A stretch of 52,816 bases of DNA from Candidatus Aminicenantes bacterium (GCA_026393795.1 JAPKZL010000223.1:1-52816), one strand, 5' to 3'; positions 1 through 9,548 are shown, counted from the stretch's first letter. A program made the numbers and translations. The notes: a model not told the origin generated them from the letters alone.

Positions 1-175
1 AAGCTTTTAAATATATGGGATTCAAGGAGATCGCCACATTGAAATCCAACAATGCTTTTTCCGGTTGATTGTTGGCAACATATACGCTCCCACGGTTGTA
101 ATAGGCTTCCGTATATTTTGGATTCAAGGAAATCGCCGTATTGAAATCCATCAACGCTTTTTCCAATTGATATTG
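1..175 (-). pseudogene. TPR tail of the TMTC-like gene, out of frame
   Basis: Read on the minus strand, this stretch encodes two well-formed TPR units (LEKALMDFNTAISLNPKY and PEKALLDFNVAISLNP are visible) that run off the window edge. It is the direct continuation of the membrane protein at 151-1488 but lies in another frame. Aligning the two repeats shows that one extra base near 173-176 would restore the frame, so a one-base deletion or a sequencing error separates the halves. The start of the window is also the 3' truncation point of the gene. Confidence 0.75.
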
Positions 176-1488
176 GCAAAATACGCGTCTCCACGGTTGT
201 TGTAAGCCAAGCTTTCTTCGGGATTGTTTTTAATCACGTCTGTCCAGAGAAGAATATTGTCCCCCCATACTCGCAAATGTTTTCTGGTTTCAACCGACAA
301 ACCCGTGATAATTATCATTAAAAGTGCTATAAGACCGATTCTAATGATTCGAGAAAATCTGGATTTCAAATTAAAAAAATAGTAAAACGCCCAGGCAAAT
401 ATGTAAAAAATCCAAATTGCAGGGATATAAAAATATCGATCTGAATAAGGCATTCCAGCTGTATTGAATATCATGCTAGGAAGAAGCGTTATTAAAAATA
501 AACTGAATGAAAACAGAACGATTTGATTATTAAATTTTTTTTTAAAGATGAACGTGAATGTGATGAACAGACTAGAAAAGATAAAGGAGATCAAAACAGT
601 GGGTGCCTGCAAGATCAATCGATTAGAATACCGGGCTGACAAAGCAATTGGAATAAAGGCTTTGCCGATATAAAAGAAAGGCGCGTAAAAAAATCTCAAA
701 ACACTTAACAAGAAATGATTTTCAGGAACCCCTGATAATTGGATTAGGGGCGCTGTTGTCAGAGAGATAACGAGAAAGACCGCGCTAATTAAGAAGAAGT
801 ACAGCTTTTTTTTGAGTTCTTTGAGCTGATGATCGCCAGATTCCACATAATCGAGAAGAAAAAGAATCAATGGAAAGGAGATGGCAATTATTTTTGAAAA
901 CAAAGAAAGAATAAAGAACACAGTTGTCAATGTAAAAAACAAAACTTTTTGTGATGATCGCAGATATCGGAGATAAGCGAGTATACCCAAAAAATAAAAA
1001 AATGAAAAAAGGAGATCTTTTCGACCTTGTATCCAGACGATTGCTTCTATGTTCATGGGGTGAATGGCAAAGACCAAAGTGGTAAAAAAAGTGATGAAGT
1101 GGCTTCCGCTCAGACGCCAAATAATAAAAAATACGAGAATTATGTTAAGCAAGTGAATGGCTAAATTGTTGCCGTGATAGGCATTTGGATCTAATTTTGA
1201 AAATCTGTAATTGATGGCGTAGGAAACCAAGACCAATGGAGTATAGCCTCCCAAACCAATATAGGATTGTGAAAAGATTTGAGCTATATTGTGAAGGTTC
1301 AGCTTTTTGATGGAGTCATTCTGGATAATGAGGTCCGGATCATCCCAATTGGTGAAGCCAAAACGAAGTGAGGGAAGAAAAACGCATACAGCAATTATCA
1401 AAATAAGCCCCAGCAGGATAATTTTCTGCCTAGAATCGCGGTTCATATTCATATGTCCCAACTTGTCTAAAACTTGCACGAAAACCAT
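151..1488 (-). CDS. TMTC-like GT-C membrane protein, frameshifted before its TPR domain
   Basis: This 445-residue polytopic membrane protein has the layout of the bacterial TMTC/PMT-like family, membrane-embedded glycosyltransferases that use lipid-linked sugars. Visible marks are the early acidic motif NWDDPDLI after the first membrane helix (typical GT-C catalytic position), YHGNNLAIHLLN, and HPMNIEAIVWIQGRKDLL. About ten hydrophobic helices follow. The frame ends at GDAYFANINWKKR, inside the first TPR, where a one-base shift occurs (see the entry at 1-175). The start is ambiguous: Met1, or the MNMNRD start 12 residues later, which leaves a more usual first helix. The gene is strikingly AT-rich compared with pckA next door, which suggests transfer. 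Sugar donor and acceptor are unknown. Confidence 0.75.
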   Translation of the reverse strand: MVFVQVLDKLGHMNMNRDSRQKIILLGLILIIAVCVFLPSLRFGFTNWDDPDLIIQNDSIKKLNLHNIAQIFSQSYIGLGGYTPLVLVSYAINYRFSKLDPNAYHGNNLAIHLLNIILVFFIIWRLSGSHFITFFTTLVFAIHPMNIEAIVWIQGRKDLLFSFFYFLGILAYLRYLRSSQKVLFFTLTTVFFILSLFSKIIAISFPLILFLLDYVESGDHQLKELKKKLYFFLISAVFLVISLTTAPLIQLSGVPENHFLLSVLRFFYAPFFYIGKAFIPIALSARYSNRLILQAPTVLISFIFSSLFITFTFIFKKKFNNQIVLFSFSLFLITLLPSMIFNTAGMPYSDRYFYIPAIWIFYIFAWAFYYFFNLKSRFSRIIRIGLIALLMIIITGLSVETRKHLRVWGDNILLWTDVIKNNPEESLAYNNRGDAYFANINWKKR

Positions 1489-1564
1489 TTTTCTTCATGA
1501 TAAATTTTATTAGAAATATGTAAAAATTACAATAAGCGGTTGTGGATTACCGGTTTAAAATAAG

Positions 1565-1591
1565 TTGATTTTTTAGCGCCGATGATATAAT
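1565..1591 (+). promoter_or_regulatory. sigma70-like promoter of pckA
   Basis: TTGATT at 1565-1570 and a perfect TATAAT at 1586-1591 are separated by 15 bp, slightly shorter than optimal. The predicted start near 1598 lies just upstream of the ribosome binding site AGGAG before the ATG at 1620. This fits an independently transcribed pckA. Confidence 0.55.
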
Positions 1592-1619
1592 ATTTCCTCT
1601 TTATCAAAAGGAGAGCAGA

Positions 1620-3263
1620 ATGAATTTCCTGGAAAAATTGACCGACCTCATCAACAAAAAAGAAAATGTACATAGTAATCCCAAGCGCCGCGACCTGATC
1701 AAGGCTGCCGTGAAGAACAAGGAAGTCCTGGTCAGCAAGAATGGCGCCCTGGCCACCTGGACGCGCATCGAATCGACCGGCCGCAGCCCCAAGGACACCC
1801 TGACCGTCCGCCGGCCCGAGATCGAGGCCGAGATCGACTGGGACTCGCCCAACAACTTGCCCCTGGCCCCCGAGACCTTCGCCATGATCCTGGAAGACGC
1901 GCTGGCGCTGGCCGGCAAGAAGGAAAAACTGTACGTCACCGACCGCGTCATCGGCGCCGACAGCCGCTACGCGCTGCCGGTGCGCACCGTCAGCGACCAC
2001 GCCAAGACCGCCCTCTTCGCGATCACCATGTTCCGGCCCGTGCCGCGCGACATCGTCCGCAGCATCTACCACGACCAGCCCTTCACCATCCTCGTTCTAC
2101 CCGCCGACAAGCTGGATAAGCAACGGTACGCCGGCAAGCTGCGCCGGCTCCCCGACGGCAGCGCCTCGGACATGGTGGTGGCCGTGGACTTCGTCGAGCG
2201 CATCGGCGTGATCATCGGCTCGGCCTACATGGGCAGCGTCAAAAAACTGATGTTCACGGTCATGAACTACCTGCTGCCCAAGGCGGGCATCCTGCCGCTG
2301 CACGCCTCGGCCAACGAGGGCCTGGACGGCGACATCGCCCTTTTCCTGGGCCTTTCCGGGACGGGCAAAACCACCCTGTCGGCCGATCCCGACCGGGCGT
2401 TGCTCGGCGACGACGAGCACGGCTGGGATAAATACGGCATCGCCAACTTCGAGTTCGGCTGCTACGCCAAGCTGATCAACCTAAACCCGGCCAAGGAGCC
2501 CCAGATCTACGACGCTATCTGCCACGAGGCTCCGTACCTCGACCATGGCGCCATCGTCGAGAACGCCATGATGTACCCCGACGGCACCTTCGACTTCAAC
2601 GACTCGCGGCTCATCGAGAACTCGCGCGGCTCCTACCCCCTCTCCTTCCTGCCCAGGATCAAGAAGTCGTCCCGCGGCAAGCACCCCAGGACCATTATTT
2701 TCCTGACCGCCGATGCCAACGGCGTCCTGCCGCCGGTGGCCAAACTCGACCAGAACCAGGCCATGTTCTGGTTTTTGATGGGCTACACCTCCAAGCTGGC
2801 CGGGACCGAGACCGGCATCGTCGAGCCGGTTTCAACATTTTCGCGTTTCTTCGGCCAGCCCTTCATGCCGCGCAACCCCAATGATTACGCGTCTTTGCTG
2901 GGAGAAAAAATAAAGAAACACCGCACCCAGGTCTACCTGGTCAACACCGGCTGGAGCGGCGGCCCCTACGGCGAGGGGAAGCGCATGGATATCAACATCA
3001 CCCGGGCCATCATCAAGGCCGTCCTGAACGGCGAGCTGGATAAATCCACCTATGCCGAGGACCCGACCTTCCACATCAGCATCCCGGCCGCCTGCCCCGG
3101 TGTCCCCGACGCCATCCTGCAGCCGCGCAACACCTGGAAGGACCCCGAAGCCTTCGCCAGGCGGGCGCAGAAGCTGGCCGGGGAATTTAGCGCCCATTTC
3201 GACCGTGTCTACGGGAGCAAGAATCTGCCGGAATCGGTGCGTCGGCAGTGCCCGGGGAAGTAA
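1620..3263 (+). CDS. pckA: Phosphoenolpyruvate carboxykinase (ATP)
   Basis: Catalyses oxaloacetate + ATP to phosphoenolpyruvate + CO2 + ADP, the entry step of gluconeogenesis, in the cytoplasm. The 547-residue length matches the ATP-dependent family. The phosphate loop GLSGTGKTT lies at residues 244-252, followed by the metal/nucleotide segment LLGDDEHGW and by FEFGCYAKLINL. The oxaloacetate-side segment RVIGADSRYALPVRTVSDHA is near residue 100. AAAGGAGAG precedes the ATG at a good distance, and a TATAAT promoter lies immediately upstream. The gene is monocistronic, convergent with tsaD across a 213-bp gap that carries a degenerate inverted repeat. High GC contrasts with the AT-rich gene on its left. 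Confidence 0.97.
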   Translation: MNFLEKLTDLINKKENVHSNPKRRDLIKAAVKNKEVLVSKNGALATWTRIESTGRSPKDTLTVRRPEIEAEIDWDSPNNLPLAPETFAMILEDALALAGKKEKLYVTDRVIGADSRYALPVRTVSDHAKTALFAITMFRPVPRDIVRSIYHDQPFTILVLPADKLDKQRYAGKLRRLPDGSASDMVVAVDFVERIGVIIGSAYMGSVKKLMFTVMNYLLPKAGILPLHASANEGLDGDIALFLGLSGTGKTTLSADPDRALLGDDEHGWDKYGIANFEFGCYAKLINLNPAKEPQIYDAICHEAPYLDHGAIVENAMMYPDGTFDFNDSRLIENSRGSYPLSFLPRIKKSSRGKHPRTIIFLTADANGVLPPVAKLDQNQAMFWFLMGYTSKLAGTETGIVEPVSTFSRFFGQPFMPRNPNDYASLLGEKIKKHRTQVYLVNTGWSGGPYGEGKRMDINITRAIIKAVLNGELDKSTYAEDPTFHISIPAACPGVPDAILQPRNTWKDPEAFARRAQKLAGEFSAHFDRVYGSKNLPESVRRQCPGK

Positions 3264-3278
3264 CGAAGAAAGGACCCG

Positions 3279-3446
3279 GCTCACGGTAGACGGCGGACGG
3301 CATACGGTAAAAAAAGTAACACATCAGTATGTAGTCTTCTTTTTACTTGCGAGGACCCTTTTTTTCTGGGCCATTGGGTCATTTGCAATTGGTGCTTGTT
3401 CGGGGCTTATCTCTTACCGTACACCGTAAGCCGTACGCCCTACGCC
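3279..3446. repeat. Degenerate heptad inverted repeat between pckA and tsaD
   Basis: The left arm at 3279-3309 is built of repeated ACGGTA/ACGGC-type words (CGGTAGACGGCGGACGGC). The right arm at 3415-3446 is its approximate reverse complement (TACCGTACACCGTAAGCCGT). The 105 bp between them hold no gene. It could be a miniature element or an RNA hairpin separating two convergent genes. There is no U-tract, so it is not a classical terminator. Confidence 0.5.
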
Positions 3447-3476
3447 AAGCTCATTTTTTCTCGCACAGTGAACGGC

Positions 3477-4514
3477 CTAGCGGTGGCGGCGGCTCTCGCG
3501 GGAAAGAGCGCGCGAATAGGAATTGAGGTACAGGTCGAAATAGTTCAGGTTCGGATAGGCCCGGTATTTTTCATAGCCCAGCCAGGCGATCATGGCCGCG
3601 TTGTCGGTGCAATAAGCCGGTTCGGGCAGGTAGAGGTTGATCCCCAGCGGGGCGCATGTTTCCGCGAAAGAACGTCGCAGCAGCGAATTGCGGCTGACCC
3701 CGCCGGAAACGATGAGCGAGCGGGCCGGGAATTTTTCCAGGGCGGCCAGGGTTTTTTTCAGCAAATAATCGACCAGCGAACGTAAAAAAGAGGCCAGCAA
3801 ATCGAAAAATTCCCGGCTGCCGGGCTCCACCTTCAAGCTCTGCGCCTGGCGCAGCAGCGCCGATTTGTAGCCGGAGAATGAAAAGTCGTCCCCGCCGTCG
3901 CTCATGCGCGGCGTGGTAAAGGCGAAGCGGCCGGGATCGCCCTTGGCATACAGGTCGTCCAGCAGCGGCCCGCCGGGATAGCCCAGGCCGAAATGCTTGG
4001 CTATTTTGTCCATGATCTCGCCGGCGGCGTCGTCGCGGGTCTTGGCGACCACCTGGCCGGAGAATTTTTCTTTCTGGTAAAAAAGCGACGTATGCCCTCC
4101 GGAAACGACCAGGGCCAGCAGCGGGTAGGCAATCGGCGCCTGGGTGATGAACGGCGCTTCAATGTGGGCGGCGATATGATCAACCGCCACCAGCGGCAGG
4201 CGCTGGGCCAGGGCCAGCCCCTTGGCGAAAGCCAGGCCGATGAGCAGCGAGCCGATCAAGCCGGGTCCGACCGTCAGCGCCAGCAGGTCGATGCGGTCGA
4301 TGCCGATCCCGGCCTGAGCCAGCGCCTGGCGGGCCAGCAGGTCGATCGCCTCGTAATGGGTCCTGGCCGCTATTTCGGGGACGATGCCGCCGTAGGGCGA
4401 ATGCAGGGAGATTTGCGATTTGATTTTTTCGGCCAGGACGGCGTTCTTCTCGCCCCGTTCAACGACGGCGACGGCCGTTTCATCGCAGGAAGATTCTATC
4501 CCTAAAATAAGCAA
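3477..4514 (-). CDS. tsaD: tRNA N6-threonylcarbamoyladenosine synthase catalytic subunit TsaD
   Basis: TsaD transfers the threonylcarbamoyl group to A37 of ANN-decoding tRNAs in the universal t6A pathway, together with TsaB and TsaE. The 345-residue length is normal. The N terminus LGIESSCDETAVAVV is diagnostic of the Kae1/Qri7/TsaD ASKHA fold. The metal-binding HIAAH motif is at residues 113-117. SGGHTSL and VSGGVSRNSLLR mark the nucleotide site, and CTDNAAMIA lies near the C terminus. It is the last gene of the minus-strand run after a small exported protein (20-bp gap). No other t6A gene is in the window. Confidence 0.96.
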   Translation of the reverse strand: MLILGIESSCDETAVAVVERGEKNAVLAEKIKSQISLHSPYGGIVPEIAARTHYEAIDLLARQALAQAGIGIDRIDLLALTVGPGLIGSLLIGLAFAKGLALAQRLPLVAVDHIAAHIEAPFITQAPIAYPLLALVVSGGHTSLFYQKEKFSGQVVAKTRDDAAGEIMDKIAKHFGLGYPGGPLLDDLYAKGDPGRFAFTTPRMSDGGDDFSFSGYKSALLRQAQSLKVEPGSREFFDLLASFLRSLVDYLLKKTLAALEKFPARSLIVSGGVSRNSLLRRSFAETCAPLGINLYLPEPAYCTDNAAMIAWLGYEKYRAYPNLNYFDLYLNSYSRALSRESRRHR

Positions 4515-4533
4515 AGCCGGGCCCCCAACTCTC

Positions 4534-4983
4534 TTACTTGATGTCCATCAGCTTGGTGATTTTCGCCCAGGCTTGCTTGCGGTGCACTTCATACTGGTCA
4601 ATGTCGTCCTGGGAGCGGCTGGCGACATATGCGAGCATGTAATCGGCTTCGCCGGTAAGCTCATCGACGATGGCGATCATTTCCATGAACGTGCCGCGGT
4701 CTTCATTGTTGATGGAAAATTCGGTCAGCTCCTGCAGGTTCTTCCTGGAAGCCTGCAGGAACGACAGGTTGGTGCCGAGCAGGGACTTGGCGTCTTCGGG
4801 AGAGTAGATGTTGTGGGTCCAAATGTCGGAAATCATGCCGATGTTGAGGTAGGTCTGATAGAGAAACGTGGCGCCGAAGTGACCCAGGCTGTAAAACAGT
4901 TTTTCCTCGAGCTTGCTGCTGTAGGGAAACAGGGAAACAGCCAAAACCAAAAGCAGAATCGTCAACACTGCCTTTTTTTTCAT
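4534..4983 (-). CDS. Small exported protein of unknown function
   Basis: This 149-residue protein begins MKKKAVLTILLLVLAVSLFPYSS, a clear signal peptide (charged start, hydrophobic core, short polar exit) without a lipobox cysteine. The mature part is predicted mainly helical, rich in Leu, Asp and Glu, with no motif I recognise. The start is chosen because GGAGG sits 5 bp before this ATG; the longer upstream frame runs into the pseudopilin gene. It lies between a pseudopilin gene (70-bp gap) and tsaD (20-bp gap), probably co-transcribed with both. Function unknown; periplasmic localisation is inferred. Confidence 0.7.
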   Translation of the reverse strand: MKKKAVLTILLLVLAVSLFPYSSKLEEKLFYSLGHFGATFLYQTYLNIGMISDIWTHNIYSPEDAKSLLGTNLSFLQASRKNLQELTEFSINNEDRGTFMEMIAIVDELTGEADYMLAYVASRSQDDIDQYEVHRKQAWAKITKLMDIK

Positions 4984-5053
4984 GTTGCCTCCGTGGCTTC
5001 CATCATAGCAAAAGCGCGCCCGATTCTCAACCGCGGCACTAAGGCCGCGCCGC

Positions 5054-5572
5054 CTACCAGTCGCGATAATAGGTACCGTCCAGCGCCTTTTTGTCGGAGT
5101 CGCAATGCACGTCCCAGATGTTCTGCCCGCCCCAGGTCTTGGCATCGAGCTTGTCCTGGTAGGAGCGCAGCCCCCAGTCGGTGGTGGCGCTCATCGGATC
5201 CAGGGGAATCCGCCGCAGAAATTTCATTATCCGCGTTTTATTTTTTTTGTCCTTGTATTCGATGCCCTTGACCAGGTCGTCCAGCTTTTCCGGGTAGCCG
5301 TATGTCTCTTCATCGAAGACGATCTTGTTTTCTTCGCAGAATTTTTTATAATCGTCGATGGCCGTGCGCAGCATGCGCAGCGCCCGGCGCAGTTCGATTT
5401 CTTTTTCGCGCTGGAAGACGTTGTGCGCCAAGGGGATGGCGATAGCGGCCAGAATGGCGATGATGACGGTGACGGTGATGACTTCGATCAGCGTGAACCC
5501 GCGCTGGCGGCGGAGCACATCGGCTGATGCCGATACCCGGGCCGCTTCCTGCTTATCTTTCCGGCCGGCCAT
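5054..5572 (-). CDS. Type II secretion/type IV pilus-like pseudopilin (GspG-like)
   Basis: A 172-residue prepilin-type protein. A basic leader ends RRQRG, followed by FTLIEVITVTVIIAILAAIA, so prepilin peptidase would cut after Gly and the mature chain keeps Glu5, needed for pseudopilus assembly. The globular part (YGYPEKLDDLVKG, RRIPLDPMS, WGLRSYQD) resembles the major pseudopilin GspG, whose C-terminal domain follows this PL-D-P and W-G-LRS pattern. The leader of about 25 residues is longer than usual; a shorter start is possible. It follows pnp by 35 bp. No other secretion gene is adjacent, so its machine is encoded elsewhere. Confidence 0.85.
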   Translation of the reverse strand: MAGRKDKQEAARVSASADVLRRQRGFTLIEVITVTVIIAILAAIAIPLAHNVFQREKEIELRRALRMLRTAIDDYKKFCEENKIVFDEETYGYPEKLDDLVKGIEYKDKKNKTRIMKFLRRIPLDPMSATTDWGLRSYQDKLDAKTWGGQNIWDVHCDSDKKALDGTYYRDW

Positions 5573-5607
5573 TTTTACCCCCGCCCTGCCCGAGGCGAAT
5601 CAACGAT

Positions 5608-7692
5608 TCAACGATCCTCTGGATTTGGATTGTTTTCCAGGGCCTTGTGGCTCAGTTTCATCTTATTGTCCCGGTCCAGGGCCAGCAGCTTGACGTCGAT
5701 CATCTGCCCCAGCTTGAATTCCTGGTGGACGTCGCGCACCCGGCGGTGGGAGATTTCCGAAACATGCAACAGCCCGGTCACGCCGGGCATGATCTCCACG
5801 AACAAGCCGTAATCTTCAATGCGGTTGATCTTGCCGCTGTAGACCTTGTTGACCTCGGGCGAGCTGGTCATGGCCTCGATGCGGGCGATCACCTTTTCTC
5901 CGACTTCCTTGTTGGCCGCGGCCACCGACACTTTTCCGTCATCCTCGGCGTTGATCTTGACGTTGTAGGTCGCCACCAGCTCCTTGATGTTCTTGCCGCC
6001 CGGGCCGATCAGATCGCGGATCTTGTCGACAGGGATGTACATGGTCAGGATGACCGGGGCGTACTCGGAAAGTTTTTCCGAGGGCGCGGCGATCACCGAC
6101 TTCATCTTGGCGAGAATGAAGCGATAGGCTTTGCGGGCGTCGTCGATGGTCTTGCGGATGACGTCGTCGGTCAGGCCGCCGATCTTGATATCCAGCTGGA
6201 TGGCGGTGATCCCCTTCTCGGTACCGGCCACCTTGAAATCCATGTCGCCGAAATGGTCTTCATAACCGGCGATGTCGGTCAGAACCGCGAACTCATCACC
6301 CTCCTTGACCAGGCCCATGGCGATGCCGGCCACCGGCGCCTTGATGGGCACGCCGGCGTTCATCAGGGCCAGCGTGCCGCCGCAGACCGTGGCCATCGAG
6401 GAGGAACCGTTGGATTCCAGGATATCGGAGACCACGCGGATGGTGTAGGGGAAATCCTCGTTGTTGGGCATGATCTTGCTGATGGCTTTTTCGGCCAGGT
6501 TGCCGTGGCCGATCTCGCGCCGGCCGGCGCCGCGCAGGAAGCTGACCTCGCCCACTGAGAAGGGCGGGAAATTATAGTGCAGCATGAATTTCTTCGTCGA
6601 TTCATCGCCGTTGAGGTTGTCCAGCCGTTGCGCGTCGTCTTCCGAACCCAGGGTCACGGTCGACAGCGATTGGGTTTCACCGCGGGTGAAAACCGCCGAT
6701 CCGTGCACGCGCGGCAGCACCCCCAGCTCTATGCTGATGGGGCGGATCTCGTCGAACGCCCGCAGGTCGGTCCGCTTTTTTCCCTGCAGCAGCGTGCTGC
6801 GGAAAATTTGCGCTTCGACCTTTTCGAAGGCGCCCTTGATCCTGGCGATTTCCACCTCATCCTCTTTGCCCTGAAGGAGCTCTTCCTTGATGGCCTTGAG
6901 CTTCAAATGGCGCAACACCCGTTCCTGGGTGAAAATGGCGTCCTTCAGCGGGGCGGAAAACCGACTGCGGATGTCCTCGACCAGCGCCTCGGCTTCGGGA
7001 TTGGCGGGCACCGCCATCTTGGCGGGATTGATCAGTTCCTTCTGGGCCTGGCAGATCGTGGCGATCACTTCTTTGCCCCGGCGCAAGCCCTCGATGAACA
7101 CGCCCTCGGGAAATTCGTTGCCACTGGCTTCGAGCATGACCACCTCGTGTTCGGTTCCGGCCACGAGCAGCACCATGTCCAGATCCTTGAGCATGTTCTG
7201 GCCGGGATTGATCGAATAGGCGCCGTCCTTCCAGCCGATTTTCACCGCCCCCAGCGGCGTGTCAAAGGGGATCGTCGACGCCAGCAGGGAGGCGGAAGCC
7301 CCGATGATGCCCAGGGCGTCATAGTCGATGCTGAAGTCGGCCGAAAGCAGCAGCGCGATCACCTGGGTGTCGTGATGGTAGTTTTCGGCGAACAGCGGCC
7401 GGATGGGCCGGTCGATCAACCGCGAAAGCAAGACTTCTTTTTCGGAGGGCCGTCCCTCGCGCTTGAAAAAGCCCCCGGGAATCTTGCCGGCGGCATAGGT
7501 GTTTTCGCGGAAATCGACCATTAGCGGCAGAAAATCCTGCTGCGGCTTCGCTTCCTCGCGCATGTTGGCGGTGACCAAAATGACATTGTCCTTGTAGGTG
7601 ACCAGCGCCGAACCGTTCGACTGCAGGGCCCAGCGGTGAATGTCTATTTTAAGTGTAGACCCATCGATGCCAATTTCAATAGTTTGTCGCAT
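5608..7692 (-). CDS. pnp: Polyribonucleotide nucleotidyltransferase (PNPase)
   Basis: PNPase degrades RNA 3' to 5' using phosphate and can add tails in reverse; it is a trimer and a degradosome component. The 694-residue protein has the complete order: first RNase PH domain ([20 protein letters not shown]), helical linker, second catalytic RNase PH domain ([14 protein letters not shown] and [18 protein letters not shown]), KH domain ([11 protein letters not shown] near residue 560) and S1 domain ([20 protein letters not shown] near residue 625). AGGAG precedes the ATG. It lies 18 bp after rpsO, the conserved rpsO-pnp arrangement in which PNPase expression is often controlled post-transcriptionally. 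Confidence 0.98.
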   Translation of the reverse strand: MRQTIEIGIDGSTLKIDIHRWALQSNGSALVTYKDNVILVTANMREEAKPQQDFLPLMVDFRENTYAAGKIPGGFFKREGRPSEKEVLLSRLIDRPIRPLFAENYHHDTQVIALLLSADFSIDYDALGIIGASASLLASTIPFDTPLGAVKIGWKDGAYSINPGQNMLKDLDMVLLVAGTEHEVVMLEASGNEFPEGVFIEGLRRGKEVIATICQAQKELINPAKMAVPANPEAEALVEDIRSRFSAPLKDAIFTQERVLRHLKLKAIKEELLQGKEDEVEIARIKGAFEKVEAQIFRSTLLQGKKRTDLRAFDEIRPISIELGVLPRVHGSAVFTRGETQSLSTVTLGSEDDAQRLDNLNGDESTKKFMLHYNFPPFSVGEVSFLRGAGRREIGHGNLAEKAISKIMPNNEDFPYTIRVVSDILESNGSSSMATVCGGTLALMNAGVPIKAPVAGIAMGLVKEGDEFAVLTDIAGYEDHFGDMDFKVAGTEKGITAIQLDIKIGGLTDDVIRKTIDDARKAYRFILAKMKSVIAAPSEKLSEYAPVILTMYIPVDKIRDLIGPGGKNIKELVATYNVKINAEDDGKVSVAAANKEVGEKVIARIEAMTSSPEVNKVYSGKINRIEDYGLFVEIMPGVTGLLHVSEISHRRVRDVHQEFKLGQMIDVKLLALDRDNKMKLSHKALENNPNPEDR

Positions 7693-7710
7693 GTATTTCT
7701 CCTGAATGGT

Positions 7711-7980
7711 TTACTTTCTCAGTTCAAGTTCCTGGATTACTTTTAGGTATTTATCGTAGTTGGTCCGGCGCAAATAGTTCAACAGTTTTTTCCGGGTCGA
7801 GACCATCGTCAACAGCCCTTTTCGCGAATGGTTGTCCTTCTGGTGCGTCTTGAAATGCTCGGTCAAATGCCGGATCCTTTCGGTCAACACCGCCACCTGC
7901 ACTTCCGACGAGCCCGTATCCTTGTCGTTTATCTGAAAGCGACTGATCAGTTTCTGCTTGGTTTCCTTGCTAACGCTCAA
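7711..7980 (-). CDS. rpsO: 30S ribosomal protein S15
   Basis: S15 is a primary binder of the 16S rRNA central domain and bridges to the 50S subunit. The 89-residue length is exactly typical. The family signature runs from FQINDKDTGSSEVQVAVLTE through HLTEHFKTHQKDNHSRKGLL to RRKLLNYLRR-like helices near the end. The start is TTG (read as Met), chosen because AAAGGAGG lies 5 bp upstream and the N terminus MSVSKETKQ fits the family. A TTTACA-N17-TAAAAT promoter is immediately upstream. It precedes pnp by 18 bp. Confidence 0.97.
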   Translation of the reverse strand: MSVSKETKQKLISRFQINDKDTGSSEVQVAVLTERIRHLTEHFKTHQKDNHSRKGLLTMVSTRKKLLNYLRRTNYDKYLKVIQELELRK

Positions 7981-8015
7981 AATATCCTCCTTTGCTTCAA
8001 ACGAATTTAGAACCT

Positions 8016-8044
8016 ATTTTAGCAGAAAAGAGTTCCCTTGTAAA
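8016..8044 (-). promoter_or_regulatory. sigma70-like promoter of rpsO-pnp
   Basis: On the minus strand TTTACA (8044-8039) and TAAAAT (8021-8016) are separated by exactly 17 bp. Transcription would begin near 8009, leaving a leader of about 30 nt that carries the strong AAAGGAGG site of rpsO. It lies between the TolC-like gene and rpsO, so the ribosomal operon starts here. Confidence 0.65.
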
Positions 8045-8072
8045 CCATCCCGCCAAAATAAGCCGTCCGCGG

Positions 8073-9548
8073 TCAGTTTTTCGTCAGCAAATCGGCAAAT
8101 TGGATATTGTGCTTTTCAAGGGTCGTGCCCAGCACCCGGTTGACCCGGGAAAGGGCCAGGCTGTAGTCGATCAGCGATTTCAGTTCGGCGATCTGGGCAT
8201 TGGAGAAATCACGCTGGTACTGCAAGACCAGGTAGTTGGTCGATAGGCCGACGGCGAGTTTCTTCTGCTCCGCGGCCAGCTTCTGATCGGCCAGCTCCCG
8301 CGAAATGCGGTTGGCCGCAACGATCTTGGCATTGGTCTCCAGGTCCATGATGATCTGTTTGACCTCGGAATAGATCGTGCTTTCGGTCTTCTTGAGGGTC
8401 AGCAGCGATTGCTCCAGGTTCAACCGGGCCTGGGTCAGGTCGGCCCGTCCCGAGGCGTTGAACACCGGGAAGGACAGCTGCAAGCCGACCGCGTAATTGC
8501 GATAGAGCCCCTTCAGCGCGTCGCGCAGCGAATCGCTCATACCGCCGCCAATGGTGCCGGCCGTACCATCGACGGGTAGGAGGCTGAAATCCACGTCCTG
8601 GGGAGTGCCGCTTAAGCCCTTGGTGTAATAGGAAGCGGTGAGCTGCAGGTTGGGCAGCAGCTGGTTGCGGTAGTAGCGGACCTCGACGTTCTTGCTCTTC
8701 AAGTCGAGCCGCACTTGCTCGATGTCGGGCCTCTTTTCAAGCGCTTGCTCCAAAAAAGCGTCGAAATCGACTTCGATCGGGGTGAACAGCGGCTCGTCCT
8801 GGGGGACGATGGCTTCGGGCATGCGGCTGATGTTTAATATACGGCGTAGATTTTCTTCGCAAGTCTGGATCTGGCTGCGGGCCTGCAGCGTTTCGCTCTC
8901 GCGGGCGGCCACCTCGGCCTGGGCAGTGAGGATGTCCATGGGGGCGGAGACGCCGACCTTGACCTGGACTTCGTTCTGCTTGAGCAAATCCTTGGCCAAC
9001 TGCAGCGATTTTTCCTTGACGGCCAGGTTGCGGTGCGCATAGACCAAGTTCCAATAGGCTTCCTCGGTCTGGTAGATCAGGTCAATCACCTGCTGCTTCA
9101 GGGCGAAGAGCGACTTCTCCCGGCTGAAGGTGAGCTGCGAATTGTAGCGCGGGTTGATCTGGCTGTAGCGCGAGTTGGTCGAGTTGCGCGCATTCTGTAG
9201 CTCAACGCTCACATTGCCGCCGAAGAGCAGGTTCTGCGAAAGGGAAAAGGCCAGCGCCCCCGAATCGGCCTTTTCAATGTCGGCGCCGGTGAAAATGCTG
9301 GAGCTGGGGGTCGTGGTCGAACCGCGGTTGAAATCGACCGCCAGGGTCGGAATGAACATGGAGGTGCTTTTTCTCCACAGCGCCCGGGCGATCTCCGGGT
9401 TGGCCAACTCTATCTGCAGGTCCAGGTTGTTCTTCAGGGCCTGGTTGATGACATCGTCAAGGGTCAGGGATTGCACGTCTTTATTCTGGGCCGGGATCAG
9501 CCAACCCATCAATAAAACGGCGACTGTCAAGCAAACTAATTTTTTCAT
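8073..9548 (-). CDS. TolC family outer-membrane efflux/secretion channel protein
   Basis: A 491-residue TolC/OEP-family protein forming the outer-membrane channel of tripartite export systems. A signal peptide (KKLVCLTVAVLLMGWLIPAQ) is followed by LTLDDVINQALKNNLDLQI, the typical start of the family. Two long coiled-coil helical regions (NLAVKEKSLQLAKDLLKQNE; LNLEQSLLTLKKTESTIYSE) flank short beta segments, and the second half repeats the first in layout. GGAGG is 7 bp before the ATG at 9548, which makes it a better start than the ATG two codons upstream. A TATAAT-like -10 lies near 9573-9578. No inner-membrane pump or adaptor is adjacent. Confidence 0.9.
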   Translation of the reverse strand: MKKLVCLTVAVLLMGWLIPAQNKDVQSLTLDDVINQALKNNLDLQIELANPEIARALWRKSTSMFIPTLAVDFNRGSTTTPSSSIFTGADIEKADSGALAFSLSQNLLFGGNVSVELQNARNSTNSRYSQINPRYNSQLTFSREKSLFALKQQVIDLIYQTEEAYWNLVYAHRNLAVKEKSLQLAKDLLKQNEVQVKVGVSAPMDILTAQAEVAARESETLQARSQIQTCEENLRRILNISRMPEAIVPQDEPLFTPIEVDFDAFLEQALEKRPDIEQVRLDLKSKNVEVRYYRNQLLPNLQLTASYYTKGLSGTPQDVDFSLLPVDGTAGTIGGGMSDSLRDALKGLYRNYAVGLQLSFPVFNASGRADLTQARLNLEQSLLTLKKTESTIYSEVKQIIMDLETNAKIVAANRISRELADQKLAAEQKKLAVGLSTNYLVLQYQRDFSNAQIAELKSLIDYSLALSRVNRVLGTTLEKHNIQFADLLTKN

